A stretch of 64,000 nt of DNA from Dyadobacter sp. CECT 9275 (GTDB lineage: Bacteria > Bacteroidota > Bacteroidia > Cytophagales > Spirosomataceae), in NCBI RefSeq assembly GCF_907164905.1, contig NZ_CAJRAF010000001.1, forward strand, positions 965,001-1,029,000, given 5' to 3'. A program made the position numbers and the translations under genes. Below the pieces are notes generated by a model. The model had not been told where the DNA came from. It saw nothing but the letters and a program-made list of their open reading frames with translations, and searched no databases. Positions 54,053 to 63,071 of the stretch are shown here, in pieces (the stretch's first letter is position 1; each line of letters starts with the position of its first letter).

Positions 54053-56107
54053 TTATGAAGGAGAAACGTCTTTGCTTTCAGCCACCATTTCTTCATCCTT
54101 TACCTCATTCTCGTGCTCTTTCACAACTTCTTCATGAATGGCTGCTTCTTCATTGGAACGCCTGTTGATATAAGCCTGATAGCTTGTTTCCCGTTCGTGG
54201 GGGCGTTTTCCAATTAATTTTTCCAGGTCACTTTGGAACAGGATTTCTTTTTCAAGTAATTCTTTCGCAAGTATTTCCAGTGATTCTCTTTTCTCGAACA
54301 ACAGTTTTTTTACAAACTGGTATGCCTCATCGATCAGCTTACGTACTTCTTCGTCAATCGCCTGTGAAGTTGATTCAGAATAGGGTTTGGTAAAAGAATA
54401 ATCGCTTTGCTTTGAGTCATAGTAAGATACATTCCCAATCCTGTCGTTCATTCCGTACATGGTAACCATGCTATACGCCACTTTGGTAACGCGTTCAAGG
54501 TCACTCAATGCACCAGTGGATATCTTTCCGAAAACCACGTCTTCCGCGGCACGTCCTCCCAGCGTCATACACATTTCGTCAAAAAGCTGTTCAGTTCTGT
54601 ACAGATACTGTTCTCTTGGAAGATACTGCGCATATCCTAATGCCGCAACACCACGGGGAACAATGGATACCTTCACCAAGGGATCAGCGTGTTCAAGGAA
54701 CCATCCTGCCACCGCATGACCGGCTTCATGGTATGCCACAATTTCTTTTTCTTCCGGAGAGATCAGTTTATTTTTCTTTTCCAGACCGCCTATTACACGG
54801 TCCATTGCATCCTGGAAATCCTGCATGGTAACTTCCTCTCGATCCCGGCGAGCTGCAATAAGGGCTGCTTCGTTACATACGTTGGCAATCTCCGCTCCGG
54901 CAAAACCCGGTGTCTGTGATGAAAGCTTCTGAATATTAACGTCAGAAGAAAGCTTCAGCGGTTTTAAATGCACTTTGAAAATTGCTTCTCGGCCAATAAC
55001 ATCCGGTTTGTCGACTGATATCTGGCGGTCAAAACGCCCGGGACGTAATAGTGCGGGATCGAGTACATCAGGACGGTTGGTAGCTGCAACAATGATAATA
55101 CCTGAATCTGTTGCAAAACCATCCATTTCGACCAAAAGTGAGTTCAGCGTATTTTCACGTTCGTCGTTTGAGCCTGGCATGGCACCTCGTCCGCGTGAGC
55201 GCCCAACGGCGTCAATCTCATCAATAAAGATAATACAGGGTGCTTTTTCTTTTGCCTGTTTGAAAAGGTCCCGGACACGTGCCGCACCCACCCCTACAAA
55301 CATCTCTACAAAATCCGAACCTGAAAGAGAAAAGAAAGGTACCCCTGCCTCACCAGCTACGGCTTTTGCCAGAAGCGTTTTACCTGTTCCCGGAGGGCCA
55401 ACCAGCAAAGCACCTTTTGGAATTTTGGCGCCTAGTTTTTTGAACTTATCGGGGCTTTGAAGATACTCGACAATTTCCTTGATTTCCTCTTTTGCCTCGT
55501 CAAGGCCAGCTACATCGTTAAAAGTAATTTTTACTTTGTTTTCAGCGTCAAATAACGTAGCCCTTGAACGGCCAATGTTGAAGATCTGTCCGCCCGGGCC
55601 TACTCCGCCTGACATACGTCCCAGAATGAAATACATCACAAGGATCATGACAATGAAAAATCCCCAGGTTCCCAGAAAACTGGTCCAGTCGTTGCGGGTA
55701 TCTACAACAAATGTTACTTTGTCGTCATCCGGCACACCTTCCTGCATTTTATCAAGATCTTTCTTGAAAGTTTCTGCCGAGGTTACCTGAAACTGGTAAT
55801 GTGAGGGGGATTCGCCGCCGAAATAATTATTTTCTTTTGAAATTACTTTGTATTTATCAAGTTTCAGGGCTTCGGGTTTCAGTGTTACTTCGACCGTTTT
55901 GTCATTTACAATCGTTACCCTTTCCACTTCTTTTTCGGAAACCATTTTCTCGAATCTTTTTTGAGTAGTTTCGCGGACAGTTGAGGTTCGGTTCAGGTAA
56001 GTTATCCCTAATATCGTGGCTATAAGGGCAGCTATAATCCAACCCTGATAGCCCTTTTGCGGACTTTTTGGGTTTAATGGCCCTCGTTTGTTATCGTTTT
56101 CAGACAT
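54053..56107 (-). CDS. ftsH: ATP-dependent zinc metalloprotease FtsH
   Basis: 684 residues from ATG 56107 ([20 protein letters not shown]); an earlier ATG 36 nt upstream is less likely. Two membrane helices ([17 protein letters not shown] and [18 protein letters not shown]) flank the periplasmic domain. The AAA module has Walker A GPPGTGKT and Walker [12 protein letters not shown], and the SRH runs [20 protein letters not shown]. The zinc site HEAGH lies in [20 protein letters not shown]. An acidic C-terminal tail is present. It degrades membrane and short-lived cytosolic proteins. rsfS lies upstream on the same strand. Confidence 0.97.
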   Translation of the reverse strand: MSENDNKRGPLNPKSPQKGYQGWIIAALIATILGITYLNRTSTVRETTQKRFEKMVSEKEVERVTIVNDKTVEVTLKPEALKLDKYKVISKENNYFGGESPSHYQFQVTSAETFKKDLDKMQEGVPDDDKVTFVVDTRNDWTSFLGTWGFFIVMILVMYFILGRMSGGVGPGGQIFNIGRSRATLFDAENKVKITFNDVAGLDEAKEEIKEIVEYLQSPDKFKKLGAKIPKGALLVGPPGTGKTLLAKAVAGEAGVPFFSLSGSDFVEMFVGVGAARVRDLFKQAKEKAPCIIFIDEIDAVGRSRGRGAMPGSNDERENTLNSLLVEMDGFATDSGIIIVAATNRPDVLDPALLRPGRFDRQISVDKPDVIGREAIFKVHLKPLKLSSDVNIQKLSSQTPGFAGAEIANVCNEAALIAARRDREEVTMQDFQDAMDRVIGGLEKKNKLISPEEKEIVAYHEAGHAVAGWFLEHADPLVKVSIVPRGVAALGYAQYLPREQYLYRTEQLFDEMCMTLGGRAAEDVVFGKISTGALSDLERVTKVAYSMVTMYGMNDRIGNVSYYDSKQSDYSFTKPYSESTSQAIDEEVRKLIDEAYQFVKKLLFEKRESLEILAKELLEKEILFQSDLEKLIGKRPHERETSYQAYINRRSNEEAAIHEEVVKEHENEVKDEEMVAESKDVSPS

Positions 56108-56181
56108 TCTTATGAAAAAATTAAGAGGAAATTTAATAAACAACGTTACGCAGCGGGCTAATGTTCACCTGCTGCGATGAT

Positions 56182-56565
56182 TTATGCCATGGAGTCTTCC
56201 AGGTATGTCACTTCGGCATCGCCCCAGAGTTCTTCAAGGTCATAGTGTTTGCGGCGTTCTTTATTAAAAATGTGCGCTACTACGTCCACATAGTCAATCA
56301 GTATCCATTCGCCATTTGCTTTGCCTTCTTTTTGCCAGGGTTCAGTTTTTGAATATTTATATACTTCATCTTCAACCGAATTAGCCAAAGCGTCTATTTG
56401 TGTGTCGGAATTACCCGAACATATTACAAAAAAATCGGTAATTGAATTTTTGACCTTGCGCAGGTCCATAATCGTTATATCAGATCCTTTTTTTTCTGCC
56501 ATTCCCTTTGCCACCAGCTCGGAGAGTTCTTTTGAAGATAGTTCTTTATTTTTGCGTTCTTTCAT
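56182..56565 (-). CDS. rsfS: Ribosome silencing factor RsfS
   Basis: 127 residues from ATG 56565; an earlier start 42 nt upstream is unlikely. RsfS/DUF143 motifs: KKGSDITIMDLRKV, NSITDFFVICSGNSDTQIDA, WILIDYVDVVAHIF and FNKERRKHYDLEELWGDAE. It binds ribosomal protein L14 and blocks 50S-30S joining under starvation. It precedes ftsH (75 nt) and diverges from birA with 47 bp between. Confidence 0.96.
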   Translation of the reverse strand: MKERKNKELSSKELSELVAKGMAEKKGSDITIMDLRKVKNSITDFFVICSGNSDTQIDALANSVEDEVYKYSKTEPWQKEGKANGEWILIDYVDVVAHIFNKERRKHYDLEELWGDAEVTYLEDSMA

Positions 56566-56612
56566 GCGTAGTTGATTCCCATTTCTATAAACCCTAAAGT
56601 AAAGCAAAAAAA

Positions 56613-57377
56613 TTGTACAACTCTATACAGGATACGGTAATTATTGGTAAAAAAGTGATATATCTGCCAAGTTGTCATTCAACAAACGACATAGCGGCTG
56701 AATTAGTACGCGGCGGAATGTTTAGTGAAGGCACGGTTGTCATTACTGACGAGCAAACAAAAGGCCGGGGGCAAAGAGGTTCGGTATGGTTGTCTCCGCC
56801 GGGTGAAAATCTTACTTTTTCTTTAATAATCACTCCGGAGCAAGTTCTTATAGCCGAGCAGTTTGTCATCAGCCAGGCGGTTGCGCTTGGGGTAAGTTCT
56901 TACCTCAAAGCAAGGGGACTGGATGCCAAAATCAAATGGCCTAACGATATTTATATAGGCCAAAAGAAGGTTTGTGGTACGCTGATAGAAAATTCTATTC
57001 AGGGGAACAGTATCGTGTCTTCGGTCATTGGCATTGGTGTTAATATTAACCAGCGAAATTTTGGGGATATGAGGATAACCTCAATAGGGCAATGTCTGGA
57101 TAGACAATTATCTCTGAAAGAGGAATTTGGTGAGCTGGTCAGGCACCTGGACAGAGTTTATGTAAGGCTCAGATCCGGCGACTTTGACAGTATCCGTTCG
57201 GAATATCTCAGTCACTTATTCGGATACCGGGAAAAGCGGTACTTCCGTCTCCAAGCCGGAATTGTAGAAGGTACTCTTACCGGAATTACTGCCATGGGCA
57301 GGTTGTGCCTGCTGGTAGATGGGGAGACGGAAATACGCGAAATGGATATCAAGGAAATAGAGTGGATATGGGATTAA
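56613..57377 (+). CDS. birA: Biotin--[acetyl-CoA-carboxylase] ligase
   Basis: 254 residues from a TTG start (no ATG in the first 35 codons). Class I BirA without a helix-turn-helix domain. Biotin/ATP site KGRGQRGSVWLSPPGENLTF, catalytic Lys region KWPNDIYIGQKKVCGTLIE, and a small C-terminal SH3-like domain. It attaches biotin to carboxylase carrier proteins. As it lacks a DNA-binding domain it should not regulate bio genes. The 3' end overlaps the convergent TMEM220-like gene by 4 nt. Confidence 0.93.
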   Translation: MYNSIQDTVIIGKKVIYLPSCHSTNDIAAELVRGGMFSEGTVVITDEQTKGRGQRGSVWLSPPGENLTFSLIITPEQVLIAEQFVISQAVALGVSSYLKARGLDAKIKWPNDIYIGQKKVCGTLIENSIQGNSIVSSVIGIGVNINQRNFGDMRITSIGQCLDRQLSLKEEFGELVRHLDRVYVRLRSGDFDSIRSEYLSHLFGYREKRYFRLQAGIVEGTLTGITAMGRLCLLVDGETEIREMDIKEIEWIWD

Positions 57378-57703
57378 CCCCATTTGCCAAGCACCGCCAT
57401 TACAACTGCACAAATTCCCAGTCCCAGTGATTCTCTTGCCAGTTCTATATTGAGGCTGCGCATCTGAGCTTCACCAAAAAATATTCCTTCAAAAGCAGGG
57501 GGCCATTGTAGAATTGCGGCTACCAGATATCCGGCTGTCATGCTGTAAAAAACCCAGCTGGGCCACAGTTCTCTGATGCTCATATAGCAGGCAAGTGCCG
57601 CTATGCTGTAAGTGAAGATCCAGATCCCGGAATCGGGGTCGTTGAACTGGAAATAGGAGAAAAGGACGAATATTAGTCCAAATACAATCTTAAATAGCTT
57701 CAT
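57374..57703 (-). CDS. TMEM220-like small membrane protein
   Basis: 109 residues with four membrane helices. The opening LFKIVFGLIFVLFSYFQFND, with the NDPD motif just after the first helix (FQFNDPDSGIWI), is typical of the TMEM220 family. Function unknown. It lies between the birA end and the polymerase cassette. Confidence 0.82.
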   Translation of the reverse strand: MKLFKIVFGLIFVLFSYFQFNDPDSGIWIFTYSIAALACYMSIRELWPSWVFYSMTAGYLVAAILQWPPAFEGIFFGEAQMRSLNIELARESLGLGICAVVMAVLGKWG

Positions 57704-57840
57704 TTTACAGGGGCTTATGGGTTATTAGATCAGATAGTACTACCCAAAGTAAAAGAATTTTATCAGAAGGAAATATAATGTATGACGAATATCATGTGAA
57801 TTGTATTTTACAGATGGTCATATTTTTTCGTGCTAAGCGC

Positions 57841-60801
57841 TCATCTGGAAACCATGTCCAGCCTGTCCATTGAGGTGACCTCAATGGATAAAAACCCAAA
57901 CTCATTTACAACAGTTCCTTTAATGCGGTAGAGGCCACGGCCGGAAAATTTATACCGCACAGCAACCGGCGGAAAATGAACGGTGTCAAGAAACTGGCCT
58001 TCTATATCAATAAAAGTGCCAAATTGCATGGTTTCTCCTTTTGATGTGCGCGTGTTCTTCACGGTTATCATGTACCCATATACTACTACTGGCTGGTCAA
58101 TGTACAGATGAAGGTTACTGGCTACGGTACTGGAGGGTATAGGATATTTTGAAAGTTCAAACGGGCTGCAAAGTGGAAATCCCAGGAGTTCGATCTGATC
58201 ATAGGCGTCGTCCACAGGCGAAGTGTGGAAGACCGGCAGCTCAAAGTCTTTTACTTCTGTGTGGAATAACCGTTTCTGGGGTGCCTTCATCGTTTTGTTG
58301 AGCCAGAAGTGGGCTTTCCAGAGCAAAGTTTTTTTATCAATACCGGTAAACCTGAATGCATCGATCCGGATCAGAATGGTGAGCTGCTCAATCGATATGG
58401 CAACACGGTCCAGGAAGTTATTCAGTGACGTGAATTCACCTTCCTGCTGACGAGCCGCTAGAATTTTAGCAATGGTTTTTTCTTCGATCTCGTTTAGGAA
58501 CTGCATTCCCAGATAAATGTCTTTTCCTTTAATAATCGTCTGGGCCTCGCTGTGGTTGATGCAGGGCGCGAAAATATTTCCTCCCAGCATTCTGGCCTCA
58601 TGTACGTATAACTCAGGGGCGTAAAAACCTCCACCGTTATTCAGAACCGCAACCATGTACTCCAGCGGGTAATAGGCTTTTAAGAAAAGAGTCTGGTAAC
58701 TTTCAATGGCATAGGAAGCTGAATGCCCCTTGGCGAAAGCATACCCTGCAAAGCTGGCTATCTGGTTCCAGATAGCCAGTGCCGTTTTTTTTTCGTATCC
58801 CCTGCTTGCACAGTTTATGAAATACTTGGCTTTGACCTGCTCGAACTCGTCGCGGCCACGGAATTTTCCGCTCATTCCGCGCCTGATCACATCTGCTTCT
58901 CCCAATGTTAGTCCGGCAAAATAATGGGCGACTTTAATGACGTCTTCCTGATATACCATAATGCCATAGGTTTCCCGCATCAGTTTCAGCAGAATCGGAT
59001 GGGCGTCTTTCATTCTTTCAGGATTCTGATGCCGTAATATATATTCGCGCATCATACCGCTTTTGGCTACGCCGGGCCTGATGATGGAGCTTGCAGCAAC
59101 CAGGCCCAGGTAGTTGTCCACTTCCAGTTTTTTGAGCAGCATACGCATGGCAGGTGATTCCACATAAAAGCAGCCAATACACTGCGCTTGTTTAATGAGC
59201 TCATTGATCTTGTGGTCGGCCTTGAATTTTTTTACATCGTCAATATCAATCGCGGGCTCATCCGGCCTGTTGTACCGGATGATTTCCAGCGTCTCCTTTA
59301 TTTTTGCCAAACCCCTCTGGCCCAGTATATCATATTTGTTAAGACCTACATCTTCCGCAATAACCATATCAAATTGAGTGGTAGGGAAACCTTTCGGAGG
59401 GAGATCCGTCGCTGTGAAGTAATTGATGGGCCGTTCGGAAATGAGGATACCGCCGGCATGAATGCTGAGATGATTGGGCTGGTTATTTTCCTGTAAATAC
59501 CCGGCATATTTGATCACCAGACCTGATAACTGGTCCAGCTTCTTTGGGTCATACTTCCCGTCACTCAGCGCATCAATTTCGTAAGCAGGCAAGCCAAATA
59601 CCTTACCCAGCTCCCTCACTGCCGCACTGTGCTGGAATGTACTATAAGTAGCCAGAAGAGCTACCTGGCCGTTTGTGCCAAATTTGTCAAAAATATACCT
59701 GGTAACATCTTCCCTGTCCCGCCAGGAGAAATCAATATCAAAATCCGGCGGGTTTTTCCGGTGCAGATTCATGAACCGTTCGAAATACAGATCGAGTTCT
59801 ATGGGGTCAACATTGGTGATATTCAGCAGATAGGCCACAATACTGTTTGCGCCGCTTCCTCGCCCCACATAGTAGTACCCTTGCCGGCGTGCGTACTCTA
59901 CAATGTCGTGGTTGACGAGAAAAAAAGGGATATAGTTTTGTTTTTCGATCAGGTCAAGTTCCGTTCCGATCCTGTCGAAAACCGCATCAGTAACCGCATC
60001 GCCATAACGCCGCCCGATACCCTGGTAACTCAGCTGCCGGATGCGGTCGTAGTCTTCTTTCTTACTTTTGGTGAACACCTGCAGATTCTGGTGCTGTCTG
60101 TCATCCCCAAAGCTGAAATGAATATTACATTCATCTGTGAGCTTATTAGTATTTGAGAGTATAGTACCGAAGTTTTTAAAATGATTTTCCAGTATTTCCT
60201 GCGGTAGTATCTGTTCTGTTTCTTCCGCCGTGTCAAAAGTGCTTAACTTACTGAGCATTGTATTTTCATCAACAGCCCTCAATAACCGGTGGGTATTAAA
60301 GTCTTTCTTATTACGAAAACTCACTGGCTGCATGATAACAAGTTTGTCTTCCATTTTGGCTAGAGGGGAAAAGCGGGCTCTGCTAAGGTCCTTTACCGAG
60401 ATACCTATGTACTCATCAGGGCGGAACCCGGTTTTGCGGGTTGCCGCTAATTTCTCGATAGGGTAAATAAAAATGACGTTTTCAAGGAAAGGAGCCTGGT
60501 CCGGGAAGTCTGTTTTTTCGTGCAGATGTTTTGATAAGTATGCATTTAATGCCTGAAACCCCATATTGTTCTTTGCCAGGCCTACGTATTGCTGCCGGAT
60601 GCCATTACGAAAATCGATGCCAACAATGGGCTTTACCCCATATTTAGAAGAAGTTCTTATAAAATTCAGGCAGCCGGATGTATTGTTGATGTCCGTCAGG
60701 GCCGCGCAGTTGTATCCGTTTTGCATGCTGAGCTGGAGCAGTTGCTCCTCCGGGATCATTCCGTAGCGGAGGCTGAAATATGAGTGGCAGTTGAGTAACA
60801 T
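57841..60801 (-). CDS. Short DnaE-type DNA polymerase III alpha subunit (error-prone-type)
   Basis: 986 residues versus about 1160 for replicative DnaE. PHP domain (1-200) starts LLNCHSYFSLRYGMIPEEQL; the canonical first metal His (HxH) is Asn4 here, so the PHP site looks incomplete. Palm: GRGSGANSIVAYLLNITNVD (313-332) and PPDFDIDFSWRDRED with catalytic Asp355 and Asp357; the third Asp is in KYDILGQRGLAKI. Fingers: FVESPAMRMLLKKLEV and GIMVYQEDVIKVAHYFAG. An OB fold near 910-975 ends the protein; the tau-binding C-terminal domain is absent. It follows the Y-family polymerase by 95 nt, the DnaE2/ImuC pattern. Confidence 0.9.
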   Translation of the reverse strand: MLLNCHSYFSLRYGMIPEEQLLQLSMQNGYNCAALTDINNTSGCLNFIRTSSKYGVKPIVGIDFRNGIRQQYVGLAKNNMGFQALNAYLSKHLHEKTDFPDQAPFLENVIFIYPIEKLAATRKTGFRPDEYIGISVKDLSRARFSPLAKMEDKLVIMQPVSFRNKKDFNTHRLLRAVDENTMLSKLSTFDTAEETEQILPQEILENHFKNFGTILSNTNKLTDECNIHFSFGDDRQHQNLQVFTKSKKEDYDRIRQLSYQGIGRRYGDAVTDAVFDRIGTELDLIEKQNYIPFFLVNHDIVEYARRQGYYYVGRGSGANSIVAYLLNITNVDPIELDLYFERFMNLHRKNPPDFDIDFSWRDREDVTRYIFDKFGTNGQVALLATYSTFQHSAAVRELGKVFGLPAYEIDALSDGKYDPKKLDQLSGLVIKYAGYLQENNQPNHLSIHAGGILISERPINYFTATDLPPKGFPTTQFDMVIAEDVGLNKYDILGQRGLAKIKETLEIIRYNRPDEPAIDIDDVKKFKADHKINELIKQAQCIGCFYVESPAMRMLLKKLEVDNYLGLVAASSIIRPGVAKSGMMREYILRHQNPERMKDAHPILLKLMRETYGIMVYQEDVIKVAHYFAGLTLGEADVIRRGMSGKFRGRDEFEQVKAKYFINCASRGYEKKTALAIWNQIASFAGYAFAKGHSASYAIESYQTLFLKAYYPLEYMVAVLNNGGGFYAPELYVHEARMLGGNIFAPCINHSEAQTIIKGKDIYLGMQFLNEIEEKTIAKILAARQQEGEFTSLNNFLDRVAISIEQLTILIRIDAFRFTGIDKKTLLWKAHFWLNKTMKAPQKRLFHTEVKDFELPVFHTSPVDDAYDQIELLGFPLCSPFELSKYPIPSSTVASNLHLYIDQPVVVYGYMITVKNTRTSKGETMQFGTFIDIEGQFLDTVHFPPVAVRYKFSGRGLYRIKGTVVNEFGFLSIEVTSMDRLDMVSR

Positions 60802-60896
60802 GATGTTCTGGAATATAAACCTTATAATTACTTTGACATTAGGCTAAACTCAAGTAGGCATAATTATACCCTCGGCAGTTTTGGAAAAATAAGGTA

Positions 60897-62126
60897 TTAA
60901 GCATTCCGGTGCGCGGGAATAATCGGAGGTTCTCCGTTAAAGGGGTTTCCCATACTTGCTATATTGGGAATTCCCAAAGTGGTACCCCAGCTCAGAATGG
61001 AATTTCCACGCTTGTCTGTCCCGTAACGGTTCCGGATATAATCCATCGCCTGATAGAGGTTCAGCCTTTCTTCCGAGTCGTCGAACAGATTGATCTGGTA
61101 ATTGCCGGTAACCAGGTCGCTGAAATTTACCCCCACAAGCCTCACCATCATCCGGCGGTTGTAAAGCTGGTCGAAGAGCCGTTCAACCTGAGGGATCAGG
61201 ATGTGATCGGCAGAGGTGTAAGGTATTTTTAATTGGCGGGAAAAAGTATTAAAATCGGAATAACGGATCTTGACAGAGATGCAGGATGTCAGCTTGTTCC
61301 CTGTCCTGAGCTGGTAAGCCAGGTTTTCGGCCATTGCCCTGATCATTTCACGCATGCGGTGCACGTCGCCAGTGTCCTTTCCAAACGTCCGTTCGTTGGA
61401 GATAGACTTGCGCTCATGAAAAGGGATAATGGGGGAGTCGTCTCTGCCGTTCGCTTTGTTCCATAGCACAATACCATTTTTGCCTAAAACCTTGCCCATC
61501 ATCTCCATGGGCATGTCCTGGATGGTCTTCACATACTTTATTCCCAGGTTATAAAGCAGCTGGCTGGTTTTGTCACCCACCATCGGTATTTTCTGGACGG
61601 GCATAGGAGCCAGGAAAGCTTTTTCTTCGCCTTGTATGATCCTTTTTTCGTTGTCTGGTTTTGCTTCCCCGGTAGCCACCTTTGAAACCAGCTTGTTGAC
61701 AGACAGGCCATAGGAAATAGGCAATCCGGTCTCGCGCTTGATGCGCTGCCGGAGCTCGGAAGCCATGAGCTGACAATTGAAAAACTTATCCATGCCTGAT
61801 AAATCGGCATAAAATTCGTCAATGCTTGCTTTTTCAAAAACAGGCACACTTTCCCGGATAATCTCGGTAACATTCTTTGATTCCTTGGAATAGACACCCG
61901 CTTCCCCGCGTATCACAACGGCCTCGGGGCAAAGGTTACGCGCCATTTTCATAGGCATACCCGAATGAACCCCGTAACCTCGGGTTTCATAGCTGCAGGC
62001 TGCCACTACACCACGGTCACCTACGCCGCCAACCAGAACGGGCTTCCCGTTAAGAAGAGGGTTATTCTTTCGCTCAACTGATACAAAAAAGGTGTCCAGG
62101 TCAAAATGCAATATGGTTCTGTCCAT
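60897..62126 (-). CDS. Y-family DNA polymerase (DinB/UmuC type)
   Basis: 409 residues with the complete Y-family catalytic centre: ILHFDLDTFFVSVE (Asp9), then SYETRGYGVHSGMP, and ASIDEFYADLS (Asp103, Glu104). Helix-hairpin-helix thumb (PMVGDKTSQLLYNLGI) and little finger follow. A beta-clamp-binding motif QINLF lies at 344-348, with a 60-residue tail after it instead of ending the protein. Because the active site is intact, it differs from the inactive ImuB of Proteobacteria. It heads the minus-strand cassette with DnaE and starts 161 bp from a LexA-like repressor gene. The promoter is overlapped by operators. Confidence 0.93.
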   Translation of the reverse strand: MDRTILHFDLDTFFVSVERKNNPLLNGKPVLVGGVGDRGVVAACSYETRGYGVHSGMPMKMARNLCPEAVVIRGEAGVYSKESKNVTEIIRESVPVFEKASIDEFYADLSGMDKFFNCQLMASELRQRIKRETGLPISYGLSVNKLVSKVATGEAKPDNEKRIIQGEEKAFLAPMPVQKIPMVGDKTSQLLYNLGIKYVKTIQDMPMEMMGKVLGKNGIVLWNKANGRDDSPIIPFHERKSISNERTFGKDTGDVHRMREMIRAMAENLAYQLRTGNKLTSCISVKIRYSDFNTFSRQLKIPYTSADHILIPQVERLFDQLYNRRMMVRLVGVNFSDLVTGNYQINLFDDSEERLNLYQAMDYIRNRYGTDKRGNSILSWGTTLGIPNIASMGNPFNGEPPIIPAHRNA

Positions 62127-62130
62127 GGCG

Positions 62131-62206
62131 ATTTGGAATTTTTACAAATTTATGGATTTATTCCAAATGTATGGAGAATATCCATGAGTTGCCAAGGATT
62201 TATTCC
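62131..62206. promoter_or_regulatory. Operator array GGA-N5-TCC between polymerase cassette and LexA-like gene
   Basis: Three full GGA-N5-TCC palindromes at 62154-62164, 62173-62183 and 62196-62206, plus a degenerate one at 62135-62145 (GGA-N5-TAC). Spacings between left ends are 19, 19 and 23 bp. The sites at 62154 and 62196 are an identical 14-nt direct repeat (GGATTTATTCCAAA) 42 bp apart. The middle site extends to ATGGA-N5-TCCAT. A wider inverted pair ATTTGGAAT (62131-62139) / ATTCCAAAT (62160-62168) is also present. Best reading: the binding sites of the neighbouring S24 repressor. Confidence 0.75.
62164..62195 (-). promoter_or_regulatory. Predicted promoter of the Y-polymerase/DnaE operon
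   Basis: Minus-strand TACATTTG (62164-62171) fits the -7 box, with TTG (62193-62195) 21 nt upstream. It overlaps the operators at 62154 and 62173 and abuts the one at 62196, so a bound repressor would occlude it. Confidence 0.65.
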
Positions 62207-62216
62207 AAAAAAAATG

Positions 62217-62224
62217 TAGGTTTG
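62217..62224 (+). promoter_or_regulatory. Predicted -7 element of the LexA-like gene
   Basis: TAGGTTTG matches TAnnTTTG, 63 nt before the ATG. A TTG at 62189-62191 lies 25 nt upstream (slightly long). The operator at 62196-62206 falls between the two, which suggests autorepression. Confidence 0.5.
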
Positions 62225-62287
62225 TTGTATTGAAGAATTTGGCACAGATTATTTTCTATAATTGATGACCAGTTAAACTCATCGTAT

Positions 62288-63049
62288 ATGCCGATCGAAG
62301 CAGAATTCAAGCGTTTCAAACAAATCAGAGAGGAGCTAAATTTCACGCAGTCCGCTTTTGCTGAGCAGATTGGAGCAGGCGTTACAACAGCTGACATAGA
62401 ACGAGGGCGTACCAGAATACCCGGGCAGGTGGTGAAGGAACTTTTAAAGCAGTACAATATCAATCCGCTGTGGCTGTTCGGAGAGAGTGAGCAGAAATAT
62501 CTGAATCCAGGGAAAGTATCGACAGGGCCTAGCGTTATTACGATTGACAACACCGGCAAAGAGAATATTGTGCTGGTAAGTGCCAAGGCGGCGGCCGGAT
62601 ACCCGCATAATATCGGCGATGCCCGGTGGTTTGAATCTCTCCCCGCGTTTACGATCCCGTTACCGGAATACCGGAATGCATCCTTCAGAGGATTTCAGGT
62701 GGATGGTGATAGTATGATGCCTGTATTACATTCGGGGGAATGGATTGTGAGCAGGGCCGTTGACGACTGGGAGAACCTCAGTGCCAAGCGTATGTATGTG
62801 ATTATCACTGCGGATAGTATTTTGGTTAAAAAAATAAGAAAGGACAAAGGAAGTACCTACATAAATCTTATTTCAATTAACCCGGAATATGATCCTATCC
62901 GTCTGGATCGCAGTGAGATCCGCGAATTATGGCAGGTGAACAGTAAGATTACTTTTGATCTGGAAGCCGACATGCAGGATGTATCCTTGCAAAACATACA
63001 TCAGCAAATGAAGGAATTAAAAGAGGAAGTGCGGAAATTGGCGAGATAA
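62288..63049 (+). CDS. LexA/CI-like self-cleaving repressor (XRE HTH + S24 peptidase)
   Basis: 253 residues. N-terminal HTH_3-type domain (RFKQIREELNFTQSAFAEQI, then GAGVTTADIERGRTRIPG) with a following helix and WLFGE. C-terminal S24 peptidase: cleavage site Ala103-Gly104 (SAKAAAGYPHN), nucleophile Ser142 (VDGDSMMPVLHSGEW) and general base Lys181 (ADSILVKKIRKD). The tail ends in a helical segment (HQQMKELKEEVRKLAR). By family, RecA filaments on damaged DNA should trigger cleavage and derepression. It diverges from the Y-polymerase gene over an array of palindromes. Phage origin is possible, but no other phage gene is present. Confidence 0.92.
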   Translation: MPIEAEFKRFKQIREELNFTQSAFAEQIGAGVTTADIERGRTRIPGQVVKELLKQYNINPLWLFGESEQKYLNPGKVSTGPSVITIDNTGKENIVLVSAKAAAGYPHNIGDARWFESLPAFTIPLPEYRNASFRGFQVDGDSMMPVLHSGEWIVSRAVDDWENLSAKRMYVIITADSILVKKIRKDKGSTYINLISINPEYDPIRLDRSEIRELWQVNSKITFDLEADMQDVSLQNIHQQMKELKEEVRKLAR

Positions 63050-63071
63050 GAGAAAGAAAGCGGATTTTTCC

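Noticed and set aside
54975..55460. 161-codon frame antisense to ftsH
   Set aside because: Shadow of the AAA domain coding sequence; Ser/Pro/Arg-rich with no domain pattern.
62288..63049. The LexA/CI-like gene as evidence of a prophage
   Set aside because: No integrase, structural, lysis or replication gene is nearby, and the divergent partners are translesion polymerases, which fits a chromosomal damage-response switch better.
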